DNA of 64,000 bases from Echiichthys vipera (Eukaryota > Chordata > Actinopteri > Perciformes > Trachinidae), in NCBI GenBank assembly GCA_963691815.1, contig OY829645.1, positions 2,790,001-2,854,000 on the forward strand, in the 5' to 3' direction. The translations under genes and the position numbers were made by a program. The notes beneath the pieces are model-generated. The model was not told the origin of the DNA. It ran no database searches and saw only the letters and a program-made list of their open reading frames with translations. Positions 43,916-54,319 of the stretch are shown here, piece by piece (the stretch's first letter is position 1; every line of letters begins with the position of its first letter).

Positions 43916-44766
43916 AACTTATTAGCTCAAATAGTGCTGGACTACAGTAACTCCTTAATATCTGCACTGAGTATGGATTAAAACATGACATTAAATATAA
44001 TGCAAGCAAAAGTGCTGTTTTAATATGTAGAACCAAGCAGGATAAAAGGCTCCATTTTTTTGTGTTCGAACTGTCTGGCAAAATTCTTGAGGTATGTAGA
44101 AGGACTAAATATCTGGGACATCTTATAAATTATCATTTGAGTGGTGATGATGATGATGACGTGTATAGAAAATGCAAATTATACTATTTCTATTTTAACA
44201 TCTTGCCAAAGGACTGCAATTGAAAATTAGCCTGCTGGCTAACACTGGCACATTTACAGAAATGTTGATCAATGTGCACTGTCCTTTAAATAAATTAATG
44301 AAATTAAATAAGCCCAGGCAAACACCGTTGAATGCAAGTTCAGCTTCTGTTCAACACAGGTGGAGGTAGTCCTGTTTGAAGCATATTCTCCTCTTTACAC
44401 TGCCCATTTATGGTCAAGATACAAAAAATCTATCATGTAGCAGAGGCTGTGGGCTGCGTACAATGAAGCTATGCACATCCTTTTGAAAATAACCAGAGGG
44501 GTCAGGGTCAGCCAGATGTTTTTCACTGCAGGAGTGAGCACATTCCATGCACATTTACGAAATCTTATGTTTAAATGTATGAAACGACTGGAGGAATCTG
44601 GGAACAGTATCACTGTGGTAAATCCCAATCTGAGTTGTTATCGCTATACATCCAGCCTGAGGATGCACTGGAGGAAATGTTTGTGTATAAATGTACTTTT
44701 TATATTTTTGTATTGTACTTGTCCTGTGCTATTTGTGGACTTTTAGTCTGAAATAAAGACTTCATT
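43916..44766 (+). pseudogene. LINE RT end and C-terminal region
   Basis: LICRTKQDKRLHF, LSGKILEVCRRTKYLGHLIN and, in an open stretch at 44471-44746, ITRGVRVSQMFFTAGVSTFH and LRNLMFKCMKRLEESGNSI. These match the C-terminal half of a fish non-LTR element whose clade I cannot name. An AATAAA at 44751-44756 closes it. Confidence 0.65.
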
Positions 44767-44929
44767 CATATGCATAGGCAAGGTGAAAGAGGCAGGTTCA
44801 GATTTGAATTTGGCAGCTGGGAAATAAGGGGGATAATGTGACGCAGAGAGGGGTAATATGTTTGTTTTGTTCAATTTTGATTTCTTTCTTTCTTATTATT
44901 CTATGATATAATTTAATGTAAAATTAGTC

Positions 44930-45002
44930 CCTGTCCTACATAATCCGGCTCAGTAGGTGGCGGTACATTTAAAGTTGGTATTGCATTCCGCCAGAAAACT
45001 CG
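44930..45002 (+). repeat. Fish repeat end with CTCF-like box
   Basis: CTCAGTAGGTGGCGGTAC followed by a TTCCGCCAGAAAACTCG text and then GAAGAAG repeats is a common fish repeat arrangement. The box resembles the CTCF core. Confidence 0.5.
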
Positions 45003-45102
45003 AAGAAGCAGAAGAAGAAGAAGCAGAAGAAGAAGAAGAAGAAGAAGAAGAAGAAGAAGAAGAAGAAGAAGACGAAGAAGAAGAGGAAGAGGAAGACGAA
45101 GA

Positions 45103-45147
<45 letters not shown>

Positions 45148-45216
45148 AGAAGAAGACGAAGAAGAAGACGAAGAAGGAGACGAAGAAGAAGACGAAGAAG
45201 GAGACGAAGGAGGAGG

Positions 45217-45258
<42 letters not shown>
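45003..45258 (+). repeat. GAA-GAC-GAC/GAT-ATG trinucleotide tract
   Basis: About 255 bp of purine-rich trinucleotides: GAA repeats, then GAC/GAA mixtures with GACGGCGACGGC, then GAAGGA, and finally (ATG)13 at 45220-45258. It lies directly against the pdrg1 coding start. Long open frames in it are artefacts of the repeat. Confidence 0.95.
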
Positions 45259-45260
<2 letters not shown>

Positions 45261-45345
45261 CATGGACGCAGTATGCCAGCGTGTTTCGGAGTATTTGGCA
45301 GAGGTGGAGGAGGCAACTGAGGATGTGCTCACCAGCAAACAACAG
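45256..45345 (+). CDS. pdrg1: pdrg1, coding exon 1
   Basis: Reads MDMDAVCQRVSEYLAEVEEA then TEDVLTSKQQ, matching the first helix of p53 and DNA damage-regulated protein 1, a small prefoldin-like subunit of the R2TP/URI prefoldin-like complex. It ends at CAACAG|GTAACT with an exon length of 30 codons. The start codon is ambiguous: 12 more ATG codons lie directly upstream in the same frame (45220-45255). I use the last ATG of the tract, while 45262 is another candidate. Confidence 0.85.
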
Positions 45346-46171
45346 GTAACTAAATACTTAGCTGGCAATAATAATAATAAGTTGTTAATAATATGCAGGG
45401 CACGGCCACTTAGCAGAACCGACATATACGCGGAGGTTAGCAGCTAACGTTACTTATGCTAACTAACGTCAGCTCTGTGGATTCGTGGTACAAAGTCAGT
45501 GTCTTTAAAACATTTCCATTGATTAAGCATGGGGTATGCTTATTGTATGCTACTAAATAGCAGTCTTTGGTAAAAATACATGTTTTGCTGATGAACCAGT
45601 ACAGTAGTAGCTATAGCTACATATTTAATGTTAACTCAGAATATGGGCAGAAAACAGCAACATTGTTATTTCTTTTTCAACCTTAGGGGGTTTGATGAAA
45701 GAAGCCATGAGTGACAAATGACATCACTTAGAATACTTGGAAACTTTATTTGTACTGCAATTTTTTCAAACAAAATGTCCCTCCCTCAGTTACTGACAGA
45801 ACACACCAGAAACACCAATAAAATGCATTTAGTCTACAAACATTGCAGTTGACACAATGTTTTATTAACATAGGAATGTATTGTATGATGATGTACAGTA
45901 TATGAGTTTCTTTTATGACGATCATTTAGTATACTGCAAAGATACTGATACTGCAACAGTAAAAAACATTTGAAATAAAGTCCCACTCTATGATAATGCT
46001 TTTATTTATATTGCAAAACTTCTAACTTATAAAAAATACTGTTGTATATGATTCAGATTATTTTATCAATCAAAACAACCAGTTCAACATTTATATTGAT
46101 TTTTTTTTAACTTTCACATTACATAATAAAAAAAAATCACCTACAGTAACTGTAAAATGTGGATGTTTCAG

Positions 46172-46247
46172 ATAGTGGACCTGGACACAAAGAGAAACAG
46201 GAACAGAGAGGCGCTGAATGCACTAAAAAATGAAGTGTCCAATTCAG
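46172..46247 (+). CDS. pdrg1: pdrg1, coding exon 2
   Basis: IVDLDTKRNRNREALNALKN then EVSNS, between acceptor TTTCAG and donor TCAG|GTGAGT. It ends with the first base of a split codon. IVDLDTKRNxNRE is highly characteristic of PDRG1. Confidence 0.92.
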
Positions 46248-46415
46248 GTGAGTGATGCTTCATGACAGGATGTTCTCAATGTGGAAGTTTCGGTGTGTCA
46301 AATAGACACATCATGGACTCACTGACAACAATGATCCTGGAGACTTCACAGTGGACACGAGTCAGGTGTATAGTTATAATACTGGTTGTTGACTAAACAC
46401 TGCTGTCATTTGCAG

Positions 46416-46490
46416 AGAAAGTGAAGGTTTGCTTTGGAAACATGTTCATCAAATTTCCCAAATTGAAGACGAGAGAGATGATTCAGAAAG
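46416..46490 (+). CDS. pdrg1: pdrg1, coding exon 3
   Basis: The split codon completes GAG and is followed by KVKVCFGNMFIKFPKLKTRE and MIQK. The acceptor is TTTGCAG and the donor AAAG|GTAAAA. CFGNMFIK is the conserved beta-hairpin core of the prefoldin-like fold. Confidence 0.93.
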
Positions 46491-46633
46491 GTAAAAAAAA
46501 AATCTAATTAATGGAATTGAAATGTGTAGATTTCCATCATACATTATAATATAATAGCCTATATGTTGTTCACATATTGTAGCTGCATATGAACTCATCC
46601 TAAACTCTTCTGATCGTGGTTTCTCACATGTAG

Positions 46634-46714
46634 ACCAAGAGCAGCTTGATGAGGAGATAAACGAACTTCGCAAAGGACTAAAAGTGAAAGTCAATCATCT
46701 AAATGAGATGCAAG
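46634..46714 (+). CDS. pdrg1: pdrg1, coding exon 4
   Basis: DQEQLDEEINELRKGLKVKV then NHLNEMQ, the second long helix. It ends CAAG|GTATGA with one base of a split codon. PDRG1 normally has a further short C-terminal exon (about 25 residues), which I could not find up to 52 kb. It may lie beyond inserted repeats or be lost. Confidence 0.92.
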
Positions 46715-46816
46715 GTATGAAGAAAATAGCAAAGTTTTATGATCAGAAGTGGGGATGCAAAAACACATTTGCTCCTCCAAATCACACAGTGGGGTTGCAG
46801 CTGCCAATGCTGAAAT

Positions 46817-47275
46817 CCAGGAGAGTCGCTAACAGAAGCATGGTGAAGGCATTAAAGTGGCTTTTTTAACCACTAATGCTGCTCAAGATAACACCAAACC
46901 TCTGCAGTAGCATGATAAGAGTTCTTACACCTAAAACAAAGAACAATTGGGCTCCTTCCTTTTGACTTTGGTAATGGACTTGAATGGACTTTACTATGAG
47001 AGGAGCTAGTACAGGGGCCAGTAGGTAAGTCTTTCAAAACACTCTTTTAATAAACAATGGGTTCACTAACTACATTGTTGGTGCTTTGGTCAATGTGTAA
47101 GGACTCTCGTCATGCTACTGCAGAGGCTTGGTGGTATTTTGAGCAGTATTAGTGGTTAAAGAAGACATTTTAATGCCTTCACTGTACTGCTCCGAGCTTA
47201 TTAATTTTAGTCGCCTTCGACTGTTAGCAACTGTTAGTGACAGTTAGCGACTCTCCGGGACATCTCCGTTAATAG
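46817..47275. mobile_element. Foldback (long inverted repeat) element after pdrg1 exon 4
   Basis: The left arm (46817-46935) has GGAGAGTCGCTAAC, GTGAAGGCATTAAA, TTTAACCACTAATGCTGCTC and CCTCTGCAGTAGCATGA. The right arm (about 47090-47275) carries the same texts inverted, with an extra stretch of about 60 bp. The arms pair over more than 80 bp around a spacer. The family and target duplication were not found. Confidence 0.8.
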
Positions 47276-47675
47276 TTGTTACACGGAAAAAAATTGTCTC
47301 GATGGCTTATTTTATGATTGTATTTGCCAAAAAACACCCTGGGATGATTTTACGCCGGAATTACACTTTCCTATCCAAGATCCAGAATTCACATTATAGA
47401 CGCCCTGTAACAAGTTGGCCACAATAAAGCACATTGACCATATGATCAAAGGGTTTTTTCTGGCCAAAATTTGGGCTGAGGCGGGCAGGGGAGCAAAAAG
47501 TTTGCGGTACATGCATGTGCATGAGAGACGAAACATGCACGCCCAGCCACTGAATACTGAACGTATGTGCATATGTGCACAAACCACGTCCACCTGACCT
47601 TTCTCATTCATACAACTCTGTCACGCACAGCCCAAGAACAAAAACAGTTCCCTACAAAATATCACTCACTGTTTA

Positions 47676-47680
<5 letters not shown>
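47276..47680. other. No feature recognised
   Basis: Possible location of a missing pdrg1 exon, but no frame matching the expected C-terminus was seen. Confidence 0.4.
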
Positions 47681-47706
<26 letters not shown>

Positions 47707-47707
47707 T
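47681..47707 (+). repeat. (TTA)n microsatellite
   Basis: Nine pure TTA repeats. Confidence 0.9.
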
Positions 47708-47764
47708 AGTATGTAGTAATTTTGAACACTGTGAGCCGAGTCTATTTAAAATACATTTTAAAAA

Positions 47765-48003
47765 TTAACACCGCAAGTGGCAATGAACGGTCCCTCGCAC
47801 CCACCGCATGTCGGGGGACCTGGCCGGACCTTGGCTGGCGTGACCGTGCCGTTACACGTCAGTGAGACGATGCATGGGGGGTTTGGGGCCGCATGCTATC
47901 TATCGCTACTCCCAAGTCAATATTGAAATGTAGGTGTGTTCAGGCCGGGACTCTGGTCATGTATAACAAGTTTGGTGAAAATTGGACAATGTATGGTCTA
48001 GAG
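47765..48003 (+). repeat. Helitron-like repeat, 5' part (second long copy)
   Basis: CAAGTGGCAATGAACGGTCC then CTCGCACCC is the family start. It runs to TTGGACAATGTATGGTC, where a hAT-like terminus begins. The piece at 51700-52100 is probably its other end. Confidence 0.65.
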
Positions 48004-48470
48004 ATGCACTGATCCATTTTTTTACGATACAATCAGAAACCGATACCTGGGCTGAGCATATCCTCCGATACCCGATACAGATCCGATACTATTGTTGAAT
48101 GAATAAACTGTATACCTTGCCATGTGAGTGAAGGCATCAGGCTTGACATAAACATTTAGGCTTGTTAAAAAAAGGTAACAAATTAACAAAGATATAAATG
48201 TACTCAATATTATTTATTAACAAAAAAAGTACAGTGTACATTAGCAGCAAAAAGAAATGCACTTCCAACAGATATTTTAAAATGTAATATATTTTAAAAT
48301 GTAATATAAAACCCTAGAGTTGAAGTGACTAGATTGCTGTAACTGTATTAATGTGGATGATGGTAAAAAAAAAGAAGAAATGACTTGATTGGAATGCTGC
48401 ATTCAGCCGGTATCCGCTAATTAGTCAATATCAGAGCCTATATCCGATCCAGCTAATTAGTCAATAGGTA
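48004..48470. mobile_element. hAT-like remnant
   Basis: TAGAGATGCACTGATCC then many CCGATAC/GATCCGATA texts at the left, and TATCCGATCCAGCTAATTAG near the right. This resembles subterminal repeats of hAT elements. No clean right terminus or target duplication was seen. Confidence 0.5.
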
Positions 48471-48499
48471 TGTTTCCACTACCCTGAATGAGGCGGAAG

Positions 48500-49340
48500 C
48501 AGGATAACACCTCATTGTGCCTTGTTAATTGATAACATTTTCACTAATGACATTGGAAACTACACAATAAGCGGACTATTAATCAGTGACCACCTTCATA
48601 TTTTTACAGTTCATGATAGCAACTACAAGGCCAATAAGCTGGACAAAAATATAGAATATAAACGAATGAGGACAGATGACTCCATGAATGCACTAAAAAA
48701 TTACCTATTGGTGCATAACTGGGATTCAGTTTACAAAGAAACTGACACTGATAAAGCGTATAATACATTCTTAACAATATTTAAGTCAATATATGACAAA
48801 CATTGCCCTATCAAACAGTTCAATAGGAAAATTAAATATGCAGATTGTCCTTCGATCTCAAAAGGTCTACAAAATGCCTGTAAAAAGAAAAATACACTCT
48901 ACAAGGGTTCAAAAAACAGAGGACAAAAGATGCAGAAAATAAATACAAAATAAATTAACTAAAATATTAAGAGAAAGCAAGAAAGAATACTTTCATAAAG
49001 TATTGGATAAGAACAAAAATAATATGAAAGGATTGTGGGGCATACTAGACAAGGTCATAAAAAATGGTCCAAAGCAAGTTAGTTATCCTTTGTATTTTAT
49101 CTACAATCAAGAGTAGAATCGCAACATGAATGAGGTGGTAAACGGCTTCAATCATTTTTGGGCCTGAACTTGCAGGGAAAGGGTTAGCCGAATTCATGGA
49201 CAAACATCAATTACTTACAGACAGTCAGTATGGATTCAGGCCAAACCGTTCAACAGCACATGCATTGATGGAATCAATTGAGGAAAAGAAGATGTATAAA
49301 AAAAGGAGTCTTCATAAAGTGCAGAGAGGAAGAAGGAAGC
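48500..49340 (+). pseudogene. LINE fragment: endonuclease end, linker, RT start
   Basis: LIDNIFTNDIGNYTISGLLI then KNIEYKRMRTDDSMNALKNY and NKNNMKGLWGILDKVIKNGP. After a deletion it continues DKHQLLTDSQYGFRPNRSTA. These are the end of the endonuclease, the linker and an early RT block of a fish LINE; the clade is unclear. It ends near 49340. Confidence 0.72.
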
Positions 49341-49850
49341 CATAATCACAGATTATAAAGATGTACTGAAAAAATAATAATAATAAATTGTCTAAACTAT
49401 ATATTATGAAATAGATTTAAAAAGAATTTCAATGTGATAAAGTTTGAAAATGGAGAAGGGGTAGAATTAAATAAGTTATTCTTCTTACATTATTTCTATT
49501 TTTGTTGTTATTCCATTCACATGTTCGACACCCCCCCCCCCCCCCAAAAGTAGAATATCTTACATATTTACCTTCAAAGTAATATCACAATTCATGAACA
49601 AATTTGATGAATAGTTTTCCTGAATCATATTTCTCTCCACTTCTCATGCACCTTTAAGAAAAGTGTCCTTAAAAATTTGAAGATCATTTCCAAAATGATA
49701 ATATTACAAAAATCATTGTACCATCCATCAACACTATTTGGGGTACCTTTACAAATTAGAACTAGCCCATAATCGACACCCATCAAAAACTACATCTAGA
49801 CAATGGGTGCCTGAAATTGTGTGTTTGGAAGCTGCAAAGTTAGTTGAGAG
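49341..49850. other. No gene recognised; poly(C) run
   Basis: AT-rich with a C run at about 49529-49545. Confidence 0.5.
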
Positions 49851-49859
49851 TTGGGTCAT

Positions 49860-50870
49860 TCACATGACGCAATAGAGCTGCACGTGTTGCCACACCTGTG
49901 TCAGCACTATCAGCACCTGCTGGCATTTGCACATAAGGCTGGTCAAGGTCAGCAGGAGCAGCCCACTCTTCTCTAATGTCCTCGCCATGGACTCTCTCAC
50001 AGGTTATGCAGTATACAGCAGGTCACGACCATTGACATGACCATTTCTGTGCTGCAATTATTCCTCTTGAGCAGGCAACTCCATCTTCCCTTCAGTCGCC
50101 AAAAAGCATTCTCCACCACCACCCTGGCTCTGCTGGTCTTGATGTTGTAAATGTTTTGCTCTTGAGTTAGACAACCACTGTCTGCAAATGGCTTCATGAG
50201 CCAACTCATCAGGGGATATGCAGCATCACCCAATATGAAGTATCCCATGTCATTGCCTTCGATGACATGCCTCTGACTTGGGATAAGCCTCCCTTCTCCC
50301 TCTATCACATTCCAGAGACCCGATTTACGCAGAACTCTGGCGTCGCGCAAGCTGCCAGGTAGTCCAGTAAACACATTCCAGAAAATTCCCTTTCCATTCA
50401 CGACTGCCTGCGGGAGAATGGAGTACCATTCTTTCCTGTTAAAGTACTCAGTGTGGTACTCCTGAGGTGCCGAGATTGGAATGTGTTAGCCTTCTATGGC
50501 ACCAACACACTGCGGTAAGCCCCACCTGTTTTCAAAGTAGGTGGCCATCTCCTGAAAAGTGTCTGAACTTGGAAACCGTATAACCTCAGGCCACAATACA
50601 TTCTAAACGGCTGAACAGAAGTCCTTCAAACTCTTACAGGCAGTTGCACGGCTTACCCCAAACAGGTGACCAACAGACCTGTATTCTGCATTTGTTCCTA
50701 GCCTCCAGAATGCCATAGCAAACCCTTTGCTGGAGGGGTACACACAGACCAACCGTTGTGTCCTGTTTCTCCATCACTGCCTGCACTCTTATGCAGAGAT
50801 ATGGAAAGGTTTCCCTTGACATCCTGAAGTTCAAAAATGGAAGAGGCACATTCCGCATGTTGCAAAATAA
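49860..50870 (-). pseudogene. Harbinger (ALP1/HARBI1-like) transposase
   Basis: The minus frames read NFRMSRETFPYLCIRVQAVM (N-terminal helices), VGHLFGVSRATACKSLKDFC, VGAIEG, GIFWNVFTGLPGSLRDARVL, YFILGDAAYPLMSWLMKPFA and ARVVVENAFWRLKGRWSCLL. This is the DDE_Tnp_4 order. The second Asp (GDAAY) and Glu (VENAF) are present, but the first catalytic Asp is Glu (VGAIEG) and a stop follows it. At least two stops and one frameshift are present. No terminal repeats were identified. Confidence 0.82.
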
Positions 50871-51039
50871 CCTATAACAAAGAAAATTACACCCACATTA
50901 GCTCTGTTTTAACATAAAATGGACATGCAGCCTACAATGCAGCAAATACATTTTATAGTAATTTGTACAATAATAAAAATGCGCTTACTGTGCGTCTTAG
51001 TCTTCGACAACAAACTCTATCCTCCAACTGTGTTATCTA

Positions 51040-51575
51040 TAGTGCAACAATTTTCAATGAATCGGGGGGAAATAGGTGGAAAGGGTAACGGATTTCCGGT
51101 TTCTCTGTGGGCACATACAGGAGGACTTTACTTGGAATATTAACACCACAACCACTATCAAGAAAGCACAACAGAGACTGTACCTCCTGAGAGTTCTCAG
51201 GAATAACAATCTGACTCAGAAACTTTTGGTGTCATTCTATCGTTGCTACATAGAAAGCATTCTGACTTACTGCATGTGTGTGTGGTTTGCCAGCTGCACT
51301 GTGGCTGACCGGAAAGCCCTCCAAACGGTTGTTAACACAGCCCAAAAGATCATTGGCTGCTCACTCCCCACCCTGGAAGAACTGTACAGCTCTCGCTGTC
51401 TTAGTGGGGCTAAAAACATTCTAAGGGATTCGTCCCACCCATGCCACCAACACTTTGAGTTATTGCCCGGCAGACGTTTCAGGTCTCTAAACGCTCAGAC
51501 TAATAGACTTAAGAACAGTTTTTATCCAAAAGCTGTAACAGTGCTGAACACCGTAAATACCTTTATACCTTAACA
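51040..51575 (+). pseudogene. LINE C-terminal region
   Basis: An open frame of 165 codons (51076-51573) has KAQQRLYLLRVLRNNNLTQK, LVSFYRCYIESILTYCMCVW and LPTLEELYSSRCLSGAKNIL. It is the post-RT region of a LINE related to the L2-type copy at 35268-37756. The 5' part is missing. Confidence 0.8.
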
Positions 51576-51699
51576 TCATGCACAGGGTCTTCTACTGTTT
51601 TTTGTTTTGTCTCCTTAAGCTGCTCGGTGTACGTGTGTGTGTTGGTGTGTGAGCTTGTCGTTTTAAACGTCTTTTAAAGGTCGAGTCTATTCTATTTGA

Positions 51700-52100
51700 T
51701 GATTTTAATGTAAAATTATTGGGGCTGAATTCTAGGGGGCGCCAGTGAGTCAATTTGCTACACCCAATTCAGAAAATACTGAAATGCGTACATTTTCACC
51801 ACCCCTGAATAATCTGTGAAGTTTAGTAAGTTTTTGAATATGATAAAGCTTCCAAAAAGGCAATTCATTGGGGAAAAAACAAACAAACGAAAAAAGTATA
51901 GCAATTATATTATTGCAATTTCAATAGGGCCTTCGCTGGCCCGACGTCAGACGGTACTCGGGTCCTAAAAATAACTTTAGCAAATACAAAAGGTCCCTCT
52001 CCGACGACTTGGTCGGTGCTTGGGCCCTATTAATAAAAAAACAAAGCCGTTTCAGCAAGTCCCTTCGCCGGCTTAAGTCAGTGCTCGGGCCCTAATAAAA
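51700..52100 (+). repeat. Helitron-like repeat, 3' part with triple hairpin end
   Basis: Starts with a CTAGGGGGCGCCAGTGAG box and the family text TTTGCTACACCCAA. It ends in three units, each with a TTTCA...GGTCCCT/GGCCTTCG text, a GAC...GTCGGTGCT-like hairpin and GGGCCCTAATAA or a variant (51920-52100). Confidence 0.75.
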
Positions 52101-52198
52101 AGATTGAGATTCACAACTTAATTGTCATATACATGTACACTTCAGTGCACACAGCCATGGTCTGTAACACACAGATGTCATCAGTTCTCAGATGAATA

Positions 52199-53786
52199 CA
52201 GGTCCTTCTCAAATTAGCATATTGTGATAAAGTTCATTCTTTTCCATAATGTAATGATAAAAATTAAACTTTCATATATTTTAGATTCATTGCATACCAA
52301 CTGAAATATTTCAGGTCTTTTATTGTTTTAATACTGATGATTTTGGCATACAGCTCATGAAAACCCAAAATTCCTGTCTAAAAAAATTAGCATATTTCAT
52401 CCGACCAATAAAAGAAAAGTGTTTTTAATACAAAAAAAAAAGTCAACCTTCAAATAATTATGTTCAGTAATGCACTCAATACTTGGTCGGGAATCCTTTT
52501 GCAGAAATGACTGCTTCAATGCGGCGTGGCATGGAGGCAATCAGCCTATGGCACTGCTGAGGTGTTATGGAGGCCCAGGATGCTTCGATAGCGGCCTTAA
52601 GCTCATCCAGAGTGTTGGGTCTTGCGTCTCTCAACTTTCTCTTTACAATATCCCACAGATTCTCTATGGGGTTCAGGTCCGGAGAGATGGCAGGCCAATT
52701 GAGCACAGTAAGACCATGGTCAGTAAACCATTTACCAGTGGTTTTGGCACTGTGAGCAGGTGCCAGGTCGTGCTGAAAAATGAAATCTTCATCTCCATAA
52801 AGCTTTTCAGCAGATGGAAGCATGAAGTGCTCCAAAATCTCCTGATAGCTAGCTGCATTGACCCTGCCCTTGATAAAACACAGTGGACCAACACCAGCAG
52901 CTGACATGGCACCCCAGACCTTCACTGACTGTGGGTACTTGACACTGGACTTCAGGCATTTTGGCATTTCCTTTCTTCCCAGTCTTCCTCCAGACTCTGG
53001 TACCTTGATTTCCGAATGACATGCAAAATTTGCTTTCATCCGAAAAAAGTACTTTGGACCACTGAGCAACAGTCCAGTGCTGCTTCTCTGTAGCCCAGGT
53101 CAGGCGCTTCTGCCGCTGTTTCTGGTTCAAAAGTGGTTTGACCTGGGGAATGCGGCACCTGTAGCCCATTTCCTGCACACGCCTGTGCACGGTGGCTCTG
53201 GATGTTTCTACTCCAGACTCAGTCCACTGCTTCCGCAGGTCCCCCAAGGTCTGGAATCGGTCCTTCTCCACAATCTTCCTCAGGGTCCGTTCACCTCTTC
53301 TCGTTGTGCAGCGTTTTCTGCCACACTTTTTCCTTCCCACAGACTTCCCACTGAAGTGCCTTGATACAGCACTCTGGGAACAGCCTATTCGTTCAGAAAT
53401 TTCTTTGTGTCTTACCCTCTTGCTTGAGGGTGTCAGTGATGGCCTTCTGGACAGCAGTCAGGTCGGCAGTCTTACCCATGATTGCGGTTTTGAGTAATGA
53501 ACCAGGCTGGGAGTTTTTAAAAGCCTCAGGAATCTTTTGCAGGTGTTTAGAGTTAATTAGTTGATTCAGATGATTAGGTGAATAGCTCGTTTAGAGAATC
53601 TTTCCATGATATGCTAATTTTTGGGTTTTCATGAGCTGTATGCCAAAATCATCAGTATTAAAACAATAAAAGACCTGAAATAGTTCAGTTGGTGTGCAAT
53701 GAATCTCAAATATATGAAAGTTTAATTTTACATTATGGAAAAGAATGAACTTTATCACAATATGCTAATTTTTTGAGAAGGACCTG
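52199..53786 (-). mobile_element. Tc1-type transposon, nearly complete
   Basis: The ends CAGGTCCTTCTCAAATTAGC and its inverse (AGAAGGACCTG) enclose an element with long imperfect inverted repeats. TA precedes the left end (52197-52198); the right flank is TT, a decayed TA. The transposase gene fills the middle on the minus strand. Length (1588 bp) is normal for Tc1. Confidence 0.92.
52476..53479 (-). pseudogene. Tc1 transposase, two frameshifts
   Basis: The start is MGKTADLTAVQKAITDTLKQ (53479). The helix-turn-helix region includes TRRGERTLRKIVEKDRFQTL. Catalytic residues are visible: KVLFSDESKF (Asp), FIFQHDLAPAHSAK (Asp) and WPAISPDLNPIENLWDIVKR (Glu). A small deletion near 53408 (ACACAAAGAAAT) and a one-base insertion near 52970 (GGGAAGAAAGG) shift the frame. 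No other breaks are obvious, so this copy decayed recently. Confidence 0.9.
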
Positions 53787-54297
53787 TTTCCTGTTGAGAA
53801 TGTCTGTGTGGGAGTCCTTTCTGGGTCATGGTGCTGCATACCCATGTCTTCAAAACATGCAAGGCGGAGAAAGTGCGCTCGGATGAAAACATGGCTCTTC
53901 TCTGTGGCTGGAGCTTTGTCAAATGTGATGCTACATCTTGGACTGTGACACACTTAGGCCCTCTGTGTTTTTTGAGATCGGTAAGCTTCTCGCTGATGCT
54001 TGGCCCAAGCATTTTGAGCTGAAGTTCTAAGTGCCAAGCCAGTGCCACAGATCATGAGAATGTTTCAGTACCACAATGCCGTGCAGGAAATTTGAAACTC
54101 GATGCTGGCTGGAAAGGCTTGTCTAATCTAATCACGCTAGGCCAGGTTGCGGATACTGGGCCTGGGCCTGCCGGTGCAACTGCAGGCAGAGGTGGGCGGA
54201 CAGTCTTCTCACTCTGGCTGCTTACCGTTGTGGTACTAGTGTTGTTCTTCACTAGTGATGGTTTTCCAAAAAAATCCGAAATGTGTTTCTGTGCCAT
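53787..54297 (-). pseudogene. hAT-type transposase, internally deleted
   Basis: MAQKHISDFFGKPSLVKNNT is an N-terminus like those of hAT/ZMYM-type transposases. It is joined after about 80 residues to a C-terminal MFSSERTFSALHVLKTWVCS, the dimerisation domain. The catalytic middle is missing. The Tc1 element inserted just beyond its C-terminal end. Confidence 0.65.
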
Positions 54298-54319
54298 ATT
54301 TCATCCTTTGTAAATTTAC

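Noticed and set aside
44957..45425. Acidic, serine-rich or leucine-rich proteins on both strands near 45 kb
   Set aside because: They are frames through the purine trinucleotide tract; only the last codons belong to pdrg1.
53077..53497. Plus-strand frames across the Tc1 element
   Set aside because: They are antisense shadows of the transposase.
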